A stretch of 64,000 bases of DNA, from assembly GCF_947654165.1 (NCBI RefSeq), contig NZ_CANTKB010000018.1, forward strand, positions 1 through 64,000, in the 5' to 3' direction. Below are positions 39,964-48,884 of the stretch, piece by piece. This DNA is from an uncultured Blautia sp. Lineage in GTDB: Bacteria > Bacillota > Clostridia > Lachnospirales > Lachnospiraceae. A program made the translations under genes and the position numbers. The notes beneath the pieces were generated by a model. The model made no database searches, was not told the origin of the DNA, and saw nothing but the letters and a program-made list of their open reading frames with translations. Within the stretch, counting starts at the first letter, position 1; every line of letters begins with the position of its first letter.

Positions 39964-41268
39964 ATGAGAAATTATACAACACAGATGGAAGCAGCGAGAA
40001 AAGGCATTATCACACTGGAAATGAAAGCAGTTGCCAAAAAAGAATATCGTACAGAAGAAGAAATTCGTGATCTGGTGGCAAAAGGACAGGTGGCGATTTG
40101 TGCAAATAAACTTCATACCTGCATTGAGCCAAACGGTGTAGGTTCGATGCTCCGGACAAAAATCAATGTAAATCTTGGAGTTTCCCGTGACTGTAAAGAT
40201 TATGATATTGAAATGCAGAAAGTGATGGAAGCAGTAAACATGGGAGCAGAAGCCATTATGGATCTTTCTTCTCACGGTGATACACAGCCGTTTCGAAGAA
40301 AGCTGACAAAAGAATGCCCGGCTATGATCGGTACGGTTCCGGTCTATGACAGTGTAATTCATTACCAAAGGGATTTGGCAACACTTACTGCAAAAGATTT
40401 TATTGATGTAGTAAGACTTCATGCAGAAGACGGTGTGGATTTTGTTACATTACACTGTGGAATCACAAGAAAAACCATTGAGCAGATCAAAAAACACAAA
40501 AGAAAAATGAATATTGTGTCAAGAGGCGGTTCCCTTGTGTTTGCATGGATGAGCATGACGGGAGAAGAAAATCCGTTTTATGAATATTTCGATGAGATTC
40601 TTGATATCTGCCGGGAATATGATGTGACGATTTCTCTTGGAGATGCATGTCGTCCAGGATGTCTTGCGGATGGAAGTGATGTATGTCAGATTGAAGAATT
40701 AGTACGTTTGGGAGAATTGACAAAACGTGCATGGGAGAAGGATGTTCAGGTTATGGTAGAAGGACCGGGGCATATGCCTATGGATCAGATTGAGGCTAAT
40801 ATGAAGATTCAGCAGAGCATCTGTATGGGAGCACCTTTCTATGTACTTGGACCTATTGTTACCGATATTGCACCTGGGTATGATCATATCACAGCCGCCA
40901 TCGGCGGGGCTATGGCAGCGGCAGCAGGAGCAGCCTTTTTATGCTATGTCACACCTGCAGAGCATCTGGCACTGCCCAATGTAGATGATGTAAAGCAGGG
41001 GATTATTGCATCTCGTATTGCAGCCCATGCGGCTGATATTGCCAAGAAGATTCCTCATGCAAGGGATCTGGATGATGCCATGGGAGATGCCAGACGTACC
41101 TTTGATTGGGAGAAACAGTGGGAATGTGCCATAGATCCGGAAACGGCAAAAAGCATTCGTGACAGCAGAGCTCCGGAGCAGGAGGACAGTTGTTCCATGT
41201 GCGGAAAATTCTGTGCGGTGAGAAGTATGAATAAGGCACTGAGCGGAGAGTATATTGATATTTTGTAA
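39964..41268 (+). CDS. thiC: phosphomethylpyrimidine synthase (short form)
   Basis: The 434-residue radical SAM enzyme converts aminoimidazole ribotide to HMP phosphate. MDLSSHGDTQPFRRKLTKEC, HCGITRKTIEQIKKHKR and VMVEGPGHMPMDQIEANMKI are characteristic. The C-terminal cluster motif is CSMCGKFC, one residue shorter than the CX2CX4C of the E. coli and B. subtilis proteins. The long N-terminal domain of those proteins is absent. Both traits match the short ThiC forms of anaerobes and archaea. It is the last gene of the operon. Confidence 0.95.
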   Translation: MRNYTTQMEAARKGIITLEMKAVAKKEYRTEEEIRDLVAKGQVAICANKLHTCIEPNGVGSMLRTKINVNLGVSRDCKDYDIEMQKVMEAVNMGAEAIMDLSSHGDTQPFRRKLTKECPAMIGTVPVYDSVIHYQRDLATLTAKDFIDVVRLHAEDGVDFVTLHCGITRKTIEQIKKHKRKMNIVSRGGSLVFAWMSMTGEENPFYEYFDEILDICREYDVTISLGDACRPGCLADGSDVCQIEELVRLGELTKRAWEKDVQVMVEGPGHMPMDQIEANMKIQQSICMGAPFYVLGPIVTDIAPGYDHITAAIGGAMAAAAGAAFLCYVTPAEHLALPNVDDVKQGIIASRIAAHAADIAKKIPHARDLDDAMGDARRTFDWEKQWECAIDPETAKSIRDSRAPEQEDSCSMCGKFCAVRSMNKALSGEYIDIL

Positions 41269-41275
41269 AATCATC

Positions 41276-41304
41276 TTGTTTGTCAGATTTCTTCGTGATA
41301 GAAT
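41276..41304 (+). promoter_or_regulatory. promoter of MATE gene
   Basis: TTGTTT (41276-41281) and TAGAAT (41299-41304) with a 17-bp spacer, just after thiC. Confidence 0.5.
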
Positions 41305-41342
41305 CGTAAGTATGAATAATTTATAATAATTTGAGGGTACTT

Positions 41343-42692
41343 ATGAAACAGAAGACAAGAGATATGACCCAGGGGAAACCGGCAGGAATCATCGTTTCCT
41401 TTGCCATTCCCCTGATGCTTGGAAATGTATTTCAACAAATGTACACGGTGATGGACAGCGTCATTGTGGGAAGAGGTGTAGGAGTAGAAGCACTGGCAGC
41501 ACTGGGGACTTCGGACTGGATCAGCTTTACAGCGATGGGGGGAATTACCGGTATTGCACAGGGCTTTTCCGTGCTTATTGCACAATATTTTGGGGCAAAA
41601 GACGAAAAAGGGATGAAAAAAACTATTGCCATGTCAGTATGGTCAGGAGTGGGAATCACACTGATTTTGATGGCTTTGTTTTTAGGAAATCTTGGCAGGC
41701 TGCTGAGCCTTTTGAGGGTACCAGATAATATCTGGGAAGATTCTTATCATTATCTTTTTATTTTATCGATTGGACTTGCAGCGACAGCCTTTTATAATAT
41801 TTCTTCCGGCATTCTCAGGGCTATGGGAGACAGCCAGACGCCTTTACGTGCTATGGTGATCGCCTCGGTCACAAACATTATACTGGATCTTTTGTTTGTC
41901 ATGGGCTTTCACTGGGGTGTGGAAGGAGCGGCCATTGCTACGGTCACGGCTCAGGTCTGCTCCGGTGCTATCTGTACAGCACAGCTTGGAAAATATGGGA
42001 TATGGAAAATAGAAAAAGAAGACTGGAAATGGGACTGGGAGCTGGTAAAGAGACTGCTGGCACTGGGACTTCCGGTTGCTTTTCAGAACGTGATCATTGG
42101 TTTTGGCGGAATTGTCATTCAGTATGTAATCAATGGTTTTGGATTCCTTTATGTGGCAGGTTTCACAGCTACAAACAAGCTGTACGGATTGTTTGAGCTG
42201 GCTGCAGTGTCCTTTGGCTATGCCACGTCTTCTTTTGTGGGACAGAATCTTGGTGCAGAGGAGTATGGCAGAATCAAAGAAGGAGTCCGGGCATCTGCGG
42301 TTATTTCTGTAGTCATTGCGGTAATCATAGGAGGGATTCTTCTGGTGTTCGGAAAGGGAATTCTTCAGATTTTTATTTCAAAAGAGGCTGCTCATGCAGA
42401 AGCAGTATTAGAGATTGCCTATCATTATCTGGCTGTGATGGCAGTAACCCTGGTTATCTTATATTTGCTGCACATATACAGGTCAGCTCTTCAGGGAATG
42501 GGGGATACAGTGATTCCTATGTTTTCCGGAATCGCAGAACTGGTGATGAGGATTACCATTGCTCTGACCTTGCCTATGATCATTGGAAAAGACGGAATTT
42601 ATTATGCGGAAACAGGGGCATGGCTAGGAGCTGCAATTCTTCTGGTGGCAGCATATTACTGGCGTATCAGAAAGATGCACGAAAAGAAATAA
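41343..42692 (+). CDS. MATE-family efflux transporter
   Basis: The 449-residue pump has 12 hydrophobic segments. MDSVIVGRGVGVEALAALGT, GIAQGFSVLIAQYFGAKDEK, SGILRAMGDSQTPLRAM and ASSFVGQNLG-like TSSFVGQNLGAEEYGRIKEG are typical of the DinF/NorM-like subgroup of Clostridia. ATG 41343 follows GAGGGT; TTG 41331 is in frame but less likely. It has its own promoter. The substrate is unknown. Confidence 0.9.
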   Translation: MKQKTRDMTQGKPAGIIVSFAIPLMLGNVFQQMYTVMDSVIVGRGVGVEALAALGTSDWISFTAMGGITGIAQGFSVLIAQYFGAKDEKGMKKTIAMSVWSGVGITLILMALFLGNLGRLLSLLRVPDNIWEDSYHYLFILSIGLAATAFYNISSGILRAMGDSQTPLRAMVIASVTNIILDLLFVMGFHWGVEGAAIATVTAQVCSGAICTAQLGKYGIWKIEKEDWKWDWELVKRLLALGLPVAFQNVIIGFGGIVIQYVINGFGFLYVAGFTATNKLYGLFELAAVSFGYATSSFVGQNLGAEEYGRIKEGVRASAVISVVIAVIIGGILLVFGKGILQIFISKEAAHAEAVLEIAYHYLAVMAVTLVILYLLHIYRSALQGMGDTVIPMFSGIAELVMRITIALTLPMIIGKDGIYYAETGAWLGAAILLVAAYYWRIRKMHEKK

Positions 42693-42711
42693 TAGAAAAG
42701 GAATATGGGAA

Positions 42712-43884
42712 ATGCATTATAAAAAACCACAATATTATGACAATTTTACCTGCATCGCAGACCGCTGTCCTGATACCTGCTGTGCAGGCTGGCAGATAGT
42801 GATTGATGACATATCTCTTGAAAATTATGGTAAAATATCAGGAACCTTTGGAGAACGCCTCCAGAAATCCATTGACTGGGAGGAAGGGATTTTCAGGCAG
42901 AATCAAAGACGCTGTGCATTCCTGAATCAAGAAAATTTATGTGATCTTTACAGAGAACTGGGGGCAGACAGCCTGTGCGATACCTGCCGTATGTATCCAA
43001 GACATGTGGAAGAATATGAAGATTTAAGGGAGTTTTCTCTTTCTCTTTCCTGTCCGGTAGCAGCGGAAATGATTTTGGGATGTAAGGAGCAGGTTCATTT
43101 TCTGGAAGAAGAGGACGATGTGGAAGAACAGGAAGAAGAATATGAAGACTTTGATATCATTCTCTTTGACTGGCTGGAAGAAGCAAGAGAAGTATTGCTG
43201 GAAGTGATACAGGACAGAAGGCTGCCTGTTTCTGCACGTATGCTTGTGTTTCTGCATGTATCGTTTCTCTCACAGAAGGCTTTAGACCAGGGGAGTTTGC
43301 TGGAAATGGATTTGAAGGCAGAGGTTGAAAAGGCGGTGTCTGAAAGCAGGAAGACAGGTGTACAGAAACAGGGAAAGCAGATGTTTTTAAACAAAATATT
43401 TCTGCTAAAGGATTTACAAAAGTTGGAAGTCCTCCGGGAAGAATGGACAGAATTACTTCATAGATTGGAAAAAAATCTTTATGCCCGGGGAGCGGAAAAT
43501 TATGAGGCTCTCCGGGAAGAATTTCTGGAATCTGTGCAGGAAACATCCAGTCAGAAAAAACAGTGGGAAATTTATGAAGAACAGCTTTTGGTATTTTTTG
43601 TCTATACATATTTTTGCGGTGCAGTATATGATGATATGATTTATACAAAGGCAGTCCTGGCGGTGTTCAGCGTCCTTTGGATAGAAGAATTATGGATGGA
43701 ACGGTGGCTTTCTAAGGGAAAGAAACTAGAGTTTCAGGATATGGTACAGGCTGCATATACTTATGCCAGAGAGATTGAACATTCGGATGAAAATTTAAAT
43801 TTGCTGGAGGAATTTTTTGATACCAGAACGGTATATTATCCTGAAAAAATGGAAGGAATCATCCAGTATCAGTTAGAAAGATAA
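42712..43884 (+). CDS. FliB-family lysine-N-methylase-like protein
   Basis: The 390-residue protein has the cysteine-rich N-terminal signature of FliB: FTCIADRCPDTCCAGWQIVI, RCAFLNQENLCDLYRELG, LCDTCRMYPRH. A long acidic, helical C-terminal part follows. The eight spaced cysteines could hold a metal or Fe-S centre. FliB methylates flagellin lysines in Salmonella, but homologues occur in non-motile gut Clostridia, and no flagellar gene is in this window. So the target here is unknown. It sits 19 bp after the MATE gene and 36 bp before a cysteine-rich small protein. Confidence 0.85.
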   Translation: MHYKKPQYYDNFTCIADRCPDTCCAGWQIVIDDISLENYGKISGTFGERLQKSIDWEEGIFRQNQRRCAFLNQENLCDLYRELGADSLCDTCRMYPRHVEEYEDLREFSLSLSCPVAAEMILGCKEQVHFLEEEDDVEEQEEEYEDFDIILFDWLEEAREVLLEVIQDRRLPVSARMLVFLHVSFLSQKALDQGSLLEMDLKAEVEKAVSESRKTGVQKQGKQMFLNKIFLLKDLQKLEVLREEWTELLHRLEKNLYARGAENYEALREEFLESVQETSSQKKQWEIYEEQLLVFFVYTYFCGAVYDDMIYTKAVLAVFSVLWIEELWMERWLSKGKKLEFQDMVQAAYTYAREIEHSDENLNLLEEFFDTRTVYYPEKMEGIIQYQLER

Positions 43885-43920
43885 ACCATGTAAATACTAA
43901 ATCAGGAAAGGAGAATGAGG

Positions 43921-44235
43921 ATGGATACAGAAAAAAAACAAGTTGAAAAACAGACAGAAAAACCATATTGGGAGGGAAAACAGTATTCCTTTTTTTGTCA
44001 TAAGGAGTGCGAATTTTTTCCCTGTCATGAGACAAAAGATCCAGAAAATTTCAACTGCCTGTTTTGCTACTGTCCGCTGTATGCTCTGGGAAGTAAATGC
44101 GGAGGAAATTTCAAATATACAGAGAATGGTGTGAAAGACTGCAGCAATTGTATGTTACCTCATAAGAGAAAAAATTATGGATACATTATGGGGAAATACA
44201 ACGAAATCATGGAGCTGGCAAAGGAAAATAAGTAA
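43921..44235 (+). CDS. cysteine-rich small domain protein
   Basis: The 104-residue protein is dominated by a small cysteine-rich domain: FFCHKECEFFPCHE, FNCLFCYCPLYALGSKCGGN and CSNCMLPHKRKNYGYIM. The pattern matches the PF04071 type domain sometimes fused or linked to cobalamin biosynthesis proteins, and probably binds a metal. ATG 43921 is favoured because AAAGGAG ends 7 bp before it; ATG 43915 would abut the site. It follows the FliB-like gene. Confidence 0.8.
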   Translation: MDTEKKQVEKQTEKPYWEGKQYSFFCHKECEFFPCHETKDPENFNCLFCYCPLYALGSKCGGNFKYTENGVKDCSNCMLPHKRKNYGYIMGKYNEIMELAKENK

Positions 44236-44271
44236 GCATCCATGACTTCGTTTCTGTGTGTGATGCCGGTG

Positions 44272-44934
44272 CTACGCTGTGTGATTCAGAGATTCCAAAA
44301 GTGAGATGCAGGATGTCAGGTCCTCACAGACAAAATCACAGATGGGTTTTAGATCTTCTGAATAAGGGGTGAGATCCGGCACCATGCAGGAAAAAGCTCC
44401 AGAGGCTCTGGCTGCTTTTAAGCCATTGATGCTGTCTTCTACTACCATACAGTCCTGGATGGGAACATGAAGTTTTTTGGCAGCGGTGAGAAAAATCTCA
44501 GGGTCTGGTTTGCTGTTTGTCACCTCATCACCGCAGACAGATGCAGAAATCAGATATGTAATCTTTGCCATTTCCCAGTATTCAGATGCACGTTTCCGCT
44601 CTGTTGAAGTAGCGATTGCAAATGGGATGTTCTGCTGTTTCAGATAATTCAGCAGTTCTTTCAGTCCTTTTTTCTCAGGAATAGAATGCAGATCAATATA
44701 TTCTGCCAGATACTGGCTGCGGCGTGCTCTTGCTTTTTTATAATCTACTTTTCCCTCGTACCATTTCTGGAACAGGGTATTGCAGAAAGTTGCGGAAGCA
44801 CCTCTCATCTGCCGTAATTCTTCTTCACCAATGGAAAAATTCATTTCTTTTGCTGTTTTTATCCAGCAATCTTTTAGAACCCGCTCTGTGTCAAATAAAA
44901 CTCCGTCCATATCAAAAATCATTGCTTTTATCAT
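44272..44934 (-). CDS. HAD-superfamily hydrolase (beta-phosphoglucomutase-like)
   Basis: The 220-residue HAD enzyme shows motif I FDMDGVLFDTER, motif II PFAIATSTERKRA, motif III lysine in NSKPDPEIFLTAA and motif IV MVVEDSINGLKAARASG. A helical cap lies between residues 15 and 90. This is the subfamily of beta-phosphoglucomutase and sugar phosphatases; the natural substrate is not readable. It is convergent with the cysteine-rich protein gene. Confidence 0.88.
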   Translation of the reverse strand: MIKAMIFDMDGVLFDTERVLKDCWIKTAKEMNFSIGEEELRQMRGASATFCNTLFQKWYEGKVDYKKARARRSQYLAEYIDLHSIPEKKGLKELLNYLKQQNIPFAIATSTERKRASEYWEMAKITYLISASVCGDEVTNSKPDPEIFLTAAKKLHVPIQDCMVVEDSINGLKAARASGAFSCMVPDLTPYSEDLKPICDFVCEDLTSCISLLESLNHTA

Positions 44935-45065
44935 AGAGAAAACTCCTCGTATAATCAGTGGTCTTTTGTATTATCATAACACAGGTAAATAAATTTTGCA
45001 TCTGTTTGTGCTATGATTTTAGTTGTGATAAGAAGAGAAAACTGTTATAATGAAAACAGGAAAAA

Positions 45066-45092
45066 CACCAGGGCTGTCAGAATTCCCTGGTG
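45066..45092 (-). terminator. terminator spanning the MATE stop codon
   Basis: On the minus strand CACCAGGG (45092-45085) encodes part of the last codons. The stop (45079-45077) lies in the loop, and CCCTGGTG (45073-45066) with a short T-run completes the hairpin. Confidence 0.75.
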
Positions 45093-46438
45093 ATGTTTTT
45101 TAGCCATTTATAGCTTTTATAATGTTTATATACGAATGGTATTTTTACAAATTCATCCGTGCAGATGATAAAATATACCCACATAGGAGGCAGCTTCAGC
45201 ACAAAAGCTGTGAAAAATCCTATAGGGACTGCATAACCCCACATATCGATGGTGTCGCAGATAAATCCCCATTTAGAGTCTCCACCAGACCGGAATACAC
45301 CGCAGATCACAGCAGTATTCATAGCCTGTCCCAGCACATAGTACATATTAATAAACAGCATGATATTGAGATATTCCTGTGCTGTAGCAGTTAAATCTGC
45401 CATATTCATAAAGAGAGGGCGGAGAAGAAAGATAAAGATTCCTCCTATCATGCCACTGATAAAGGTGATTTTGCAGAATTTGGAAGCATCAGCTTTTACA
45501 GTTTCCATGCGGCCTGCACCGATGGATTTACCAAGCAGAATAGCACCGGCATTGGCAATACCAAAGCATGCTACAGTACCTAAATTTCTGGCGACCACCA
45601 CAACAGCATTGGCAGCAACAATATCACTGCCAAGATGTCCCATGATCACAGAATACATAGAAAATGCCAGTCCCCAGGATACTTCGTTTCCGAATGCGGG
45701 AAGAGAGTATTTCATAAAATCTGTGAACAGAAGTTTATGTCTTTCAAATATGGTTGAAGGGCGGAAGCGGATGGTTTTAAATTTCAAAGCATCCAGCATA
45801 CAGATTACAAACTCAATTCCCCTGGCAATGGTGGTTGCAAGAGCAACACCGGCAATTCCCATTTGTGGAGCACCCAGCAGGCCAAAAATAAACACCGCAT
45901 TCAGCAAAATATTTAAGAGCAAAGCAGAAGCATTTGCAGCGGTAGCAAAAATAACCCGTTCAATGGTACGCATGGTGCACAGATAAACCTGGGAGATACT
46001 CATAAACAAATAAGAAAAACTTACAATCTTAAGATAAGGAATGCCAGTAGAAACAAGCTGCATATCATTGGTAAAAATCCGCATCAAAAGAGCCGGAAAA
46101 AAGAATGCCAGTATAAAAAATACGGTAGAAATCAAAATAGAAATCCGCATTCCGATTCCCATGATCCGTTCAATGGTAAGGGTGTCCTGCTTTCCCCAAT
46201 ATTGGGCTGCAAGCATAATGACACCAGAAGAAATTCCAGAATAAACAAGATTCAGGATAAACATAATCTGGCTCGCCAAAGAGCCGGCTGCCAGAGCATC
46301 CTGGCTGACAAAGCCAAGCATAATGACATCTGCAGAACTTACAGCAGTAGTCACCAGATTTTGCAAAACAATTGGAACAGCCAGACGCAGAAGATTTCTT
46401 GAAAAAGAGGCATTTCCGGCTGAATATGAAGTTTGCAT
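45077..46438 (-). CDS. MATE-family efflux transporter
   Basis: The 453-residue transporter has 12 hydrophobic segments: LQNLVTTAVSSADVIMLGFV, GVIMLAAQYWGKQDTLTIER, FGIANAGAILLGKSIGAGRM. It belongs to a different subgroup from the other two MATE genes in this window. ATG 46438 follows GGAGG. Its promoter region shares a 63-bp block with the GH31 gene's, hinting at common regulation and possibly an involvement in sugar-linked physiology. Confidence 0.9.
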   Translation of the reverse strand: MQTSYSAGNASFSRNLLRLAVPIVLQNLVTTAVSSADVIMLGFVSQDALAAGSLASQIMFILNLVYSGISSGVIMLAAQYWGKQDTLTIERIMGIGMRISILISTVFFILAFFFPALLMRIFTNDMQLVSTGIPYLKIVSFSYLFMSISQVYLCTMRTIERVIFATAANASALLLNILLNAVFIFGLLGAPQMGIAGVALATTIARGIEFVICMLDALKFKTIRFRPSTIFERHKLLFTDFMKYSLPAFGNEVSWGLAFSMYSVIMGHLGSDIVAANAVVVVARNLGTVACFGIANAGAILLGKSIGAGRMETVKADASKFCKITFISGMIGGIFIFLLRPLFMNMADLTATAQEYLNIMLFINMYYVLGQAMNTAVICGVFRSGGDSKWGFICDTIDMWGYAVPIGFFTAFVLKLPPMWVYFIICTDEFVKIPFVYKHYKSYKWLKNITREF

Positions 46439-46479
46439 TTCATAAACCTCCTAACATACATGATAATTTGCTACATGCA

Positions 46480-46542
46480 ATTATAGTAGAAAAAAGAAGA
46501 AAAATCTCCTGATAAATTGATAAAAAACTATATAATTTTGAC
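46480..46542 (-). promoter_or_regulatory. MATE promoter with block shared with 8464-8526
   Basis: On the minus strand TATAAT (46485-46480) lies 42 bp from the MATE ATG. The upstream block with AGGAGATTTTTCTT and GTCAAAATTATATAGTTTTT matches the GH31 promoter block at 49 of 63 ungapped positions by my hand count. The conserved far part resembles an activator operator placed next to the -35 region. Confidence 0.6.
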
Positions 46543-46569
46543 TTTGAAAAAGAAAAGGAGAAAGAAAAA

Positions 46570-47235
46570 ATGAGAAAGTATGATGTTGTGTTATTTGATT
46601 TAGACGGAACTCTTACCGCTTCTGGGGAAGGCATTACAAAGTCTGTCCAGTACGCCCTGAATAAGATGGGAAAAGAGGAGATGGGAAAAGATTTGAAGGC
46701 TCTGGAAGTATTTATCGGGCCGCCTCTTCTGAAACAGTTCATGGCTTTTTGTGATATCACAGAAGATGAGGCAGAACTGGCAGTGAAGTATTATAGAGAA
46801 CGCTATACGGTTACCGGTATTTTTGAAAACCATCCCTATCCAGGAGTAGAAGAACTGCTGAAAAGATTGAAAGAAAAGGGATATCTTCTCTGTGTGGCTT
46901 CCTCAAAACCAGATTATATGGTACATATTGTTTTGGAACATTTTCATCTGGAACAATATTTTGATGTTATTTGGGGCAGTGATATTAACAGGCCAAAAAT
47001 GACAAAAGCACAGGTGATTGAGCTGGTTCTGGAAGAACTCGGCTACAAAGATCAAAAGGAAAAAGCAGTGATGGTTGGAGACCGGAGCCATGATGTGGAA
47101 GGAGCAAATCAGGTAGGAATCTCCTGTATTGGTGTTACCTATGGATACGGAAACCAGGAGGAACTGACACAGGCAGGTGCATGGAAAATTGCGGAAACTG
47201 TGGAAGAGATTGAAGAAATTTTAGAAGGTAAATGA
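46570..47235 (+). CDS. HAD hydrolase, phosphoglycolate phosphatase-like
   Basis: The 221-residue HAD protein has motif I LFDLDGTLTASGEG, motif II LCVASSKPDYM, motif III lysine in RPKMTKAQVIELV and motif IV MVGDRSHDVEGANQVG. A helical cap suits the Gph/PpaX group. It would dephosphorylate a small metabolite. ATG 46570 follows AAAGGAG. The cyclase gene follows after 6 bp. Confidence 0.88.
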   Translation: MRKYDVVLFDLDGTLTASGEGITKSVQYALNKMGKEEMGKDLKALEVFIGPPLLKQFMAFCDITEDEAELAVKYYRERYTVTGIFENHPYPGVEELLKRLKEKGYLLCVASSKPDYMVHIVLEHFHLEQYFDVIWGSDINRPKMTKAQVIELVLEELGYKDQKEKAVMVGDRSHDVEGANQVGISCIGVTYGYGNQEELTQAGAWKIAETVEEIEEILEGK

Positions 47236-47241
47236 TGCAAT

Positions 47242-47817
47242 ATGAAATATTATGACATTGGAAAAGAACTATTTTCTACGCCTGTTTATCCGGGAGACCC
47301 GGTACCGCAGAAAAGCCCCTTTTTTCAGATTAAGCAGGGAGATGGATGTAATCTTACAGTGATTACCATGGGAAGTCATAATGGCACTCATTTGGATGCA
47401 CCGAAGCATTTCTGTGAAGGAAAAGGAGGAGTGGACACTATTCCTCTTGAGAAATGCCTGGGTATCTGTAAAGTTGCAGAAATCAATGGGGAAGTAACAG
47501 GAAGAATCATGGAAAACCTTCTTGAAGACGGAACAGAAAAGCTGCTATTGAAGGGGGAAATCCTGCTGACCCCACAGGCAGCACAGGTGATGGCGAATAA
47601 AAAAATCCATTTAGTAGGAGTAGAAAGCCAGACAGTAGGAGAGGGAGACGGGCAGACGCTGGTGCATCAGATTCTGCTTGAAGCAGAGATAGTGATTCTG
47701 GAAGGGCTGGTGTTAAAAGAAGTGAAACCAGGGAGCTATTTTCTGGCAGCACAGCCATTAAAATGGGAAGATGTAGATGGTTCTCCGGTACGTCCGGTAT
47801 TAGTAGATATGGAGTAA
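47242..47817 (+). CDS. cyclase family protein (kynurenine formamidase-like)
   Basis: The 191-residue metal-dependent hydrolase has the family motif GSHNGTHLDAPKHFCEGKGG (HxGTHxDxPxHF) and LVGVESQTVGEGDGQTLVHQ. Members hydrolyse formylkynurenine or cyclise or open small amides; isatin hydrolase is another relative. No kynurenine gene is nearby, so the substrate is open. It is tightly spaced behind the HAD gene and ends in a terminator. Confidence 0.85.
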   Translation: MKYYDIGKELFSTPVYPGDPVPQKSPFFQIKQGDGCNLTVITMGSHNGTHLDAPKHFCEGKGGVDTIPLEKCLGICKVAEINGEVTGRIMENLLEDGTEKLLLKGEILLTPQAAQVMANKKIHLVGVESQTVGEGDGQTLVHQILLEAEIVILEGLVLKEVKPGSYFLAAQPLKWEDVDGSPVRPVLVDME

Positions 47818-47825
47818 GAAATTAG

Positions 47826-47876
47826 AAAAAGCAGAGAGCAAAAACCATAAAAATGGCATTTTGCTTTCTGCTTTTT
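47826..47876. terminator. bidirectional terminator
   Basis: AAAAAGCAGAGAGCAAAA pairs with TTTTGCTTTCTGCTTTTT (one mismatch) between the convergent cyclase and EamA genes. Confidence 0.8.
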
Positions 47877-47882
47877 AAATGT

Positions 47883-48818
47883 TCAATTCATTAACAAATC
47901 GGTCTTTTTCTTTTTTAAGGCAGCGGGATTTACCTGTGCCAGAATGATTGCTGCGAACATCAGGATACAGCCTGTCATTTCACGGGAAGATAATTTCTGT
48001 CCTAAAAGCACCCAGCCTGCCAATACAGAAATAACAGATTCCAGGCTGAGAATCAGGGAAGCAATGGTAGGATCCGTGCCCCTCTGTCCAATAATCTGGA
48101 AGGTGTAAGCAACACCGCAGGAAAGAATACCAGCATAAGCAATGGGCAGCCAGGCTGCAAAAATAGAAGACCAGTGAAATTCTTCAAAAAGGAACATCAG
48201 CACACAGGAAAGGCATCCGGCAAACAGGAACTGGATACAGGACAATTTTGTTCCGCTGACCTTTACTGTGAAATGATCAACTACCATGATATGCATGGCA
48301 AAGGTAAGAGAACATAAGAGAATGAGAAAGTCTCCTTTGCTGATAGAAAAACTTCCTTTCATGCACAATAAATAAAGTCCCACAACAGCAATCGAAACGC
48401 TGATCCAGATTTTTAAACCTGCTTTTCTTTTTAAGAAAATACCAAGGATCGGAACCATAATGATATATAATGCTGTTATGAAACCAGCCTTTGCAACGGT
48501 GGTGTACATGATTCCCACCTGCTGGAGACTGGTAGAGACAAACATAAGGAAGCCACAAGCCAGTCCTCCGATGATTAAGTCTTTTGGGGCATCTTTCGGT
48601 GTGTTTTCATTTGCAGATGTGCCAGTTTCTTTTTTATTGGTGCGGTTCAATAAAAAAATACACGGAATAAGAACGACTCCGCCCAAAAGAGAACGTACAG
48701 CATTAAAAGTAAAAGGTCCTACATAATCCATTCCTGCACTCTGGGCAACAAAAGCCACACCCCAGATAATAGCTGCAATAAAAAGCAGCAGAGAATTTTT
48801 GGATTGTTTTGCAGTCAT
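47883..48818 (-). CDS. DMT-superfamily transporter (EamA)
   Basis: The 311-residue protein has 10 hydrophobic segments in two EamA repeats: IAAIIWGVAFVAQSAGMDYV at the start of the first and GILSCGVAYTFQIIGQRGTD in the second. It ends with a basic tail. Such proteins export amino acids or other metabolites. ATG 48818 is chosen because AGAAGGAG precedes it; the frame's first codon at 48851 lies in a hairpin. It lies downstream of carB on the same strand. Confidence 0.88.
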   Translation of the reverse strand: MTAKQSKNSLLLFIAAIIWGVAFVAQSAGMDYVGPFTFNAVRSLLGGVVLIPCIFLLNRTNKKETGTSANENTPKDAPKDLIIGGLACGFLMFVSTSLQQVGIMYTTVAKAGFITALYIIMVPILGIFLKRKAGLKIWISVSIAVVGLYLLCMKGSFSISKGDFLILLCSLTFAMHIMVVDHFTVKVSGTKLSCIQFLFAGCLSCVLMFLFEEFHWSSIFAAWLPIAYAGILSCGVAYTFQIIGQRGTDPTIASLILSLESVISVLAGWVLLGQKLSSREMTGCILMFAAIILAQVNPAALKKKKTDLLMN

Positions 48819-48839
48819 ATTATTTCTCCTTCTAAAGAA

Positions 48840-48864
48840 GGACTGCCGCAAATTGCAGCAGTCC
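48840..48864. other. hairpin between carB and the EamA gene
   Basis: GGACTGC (48840-48846) pairs with GCAGTCC (48858-48864). The T-run after it is weak on the minus strand (TTCTTT) and good on the plus strand (ATTTTTT). It may attenuate read-through from carB. Confidence 0.5.
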
Positions 48865-48884
48865 CCATTTTTTATGAATATTTT

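Noticed and set aside
42712..43884. Evidence for motility from the FliB-like gene
   Set aside because: No flagellar or chemotaxis gene is present, and FliB-like proteins occur in non-motile Clostridia.
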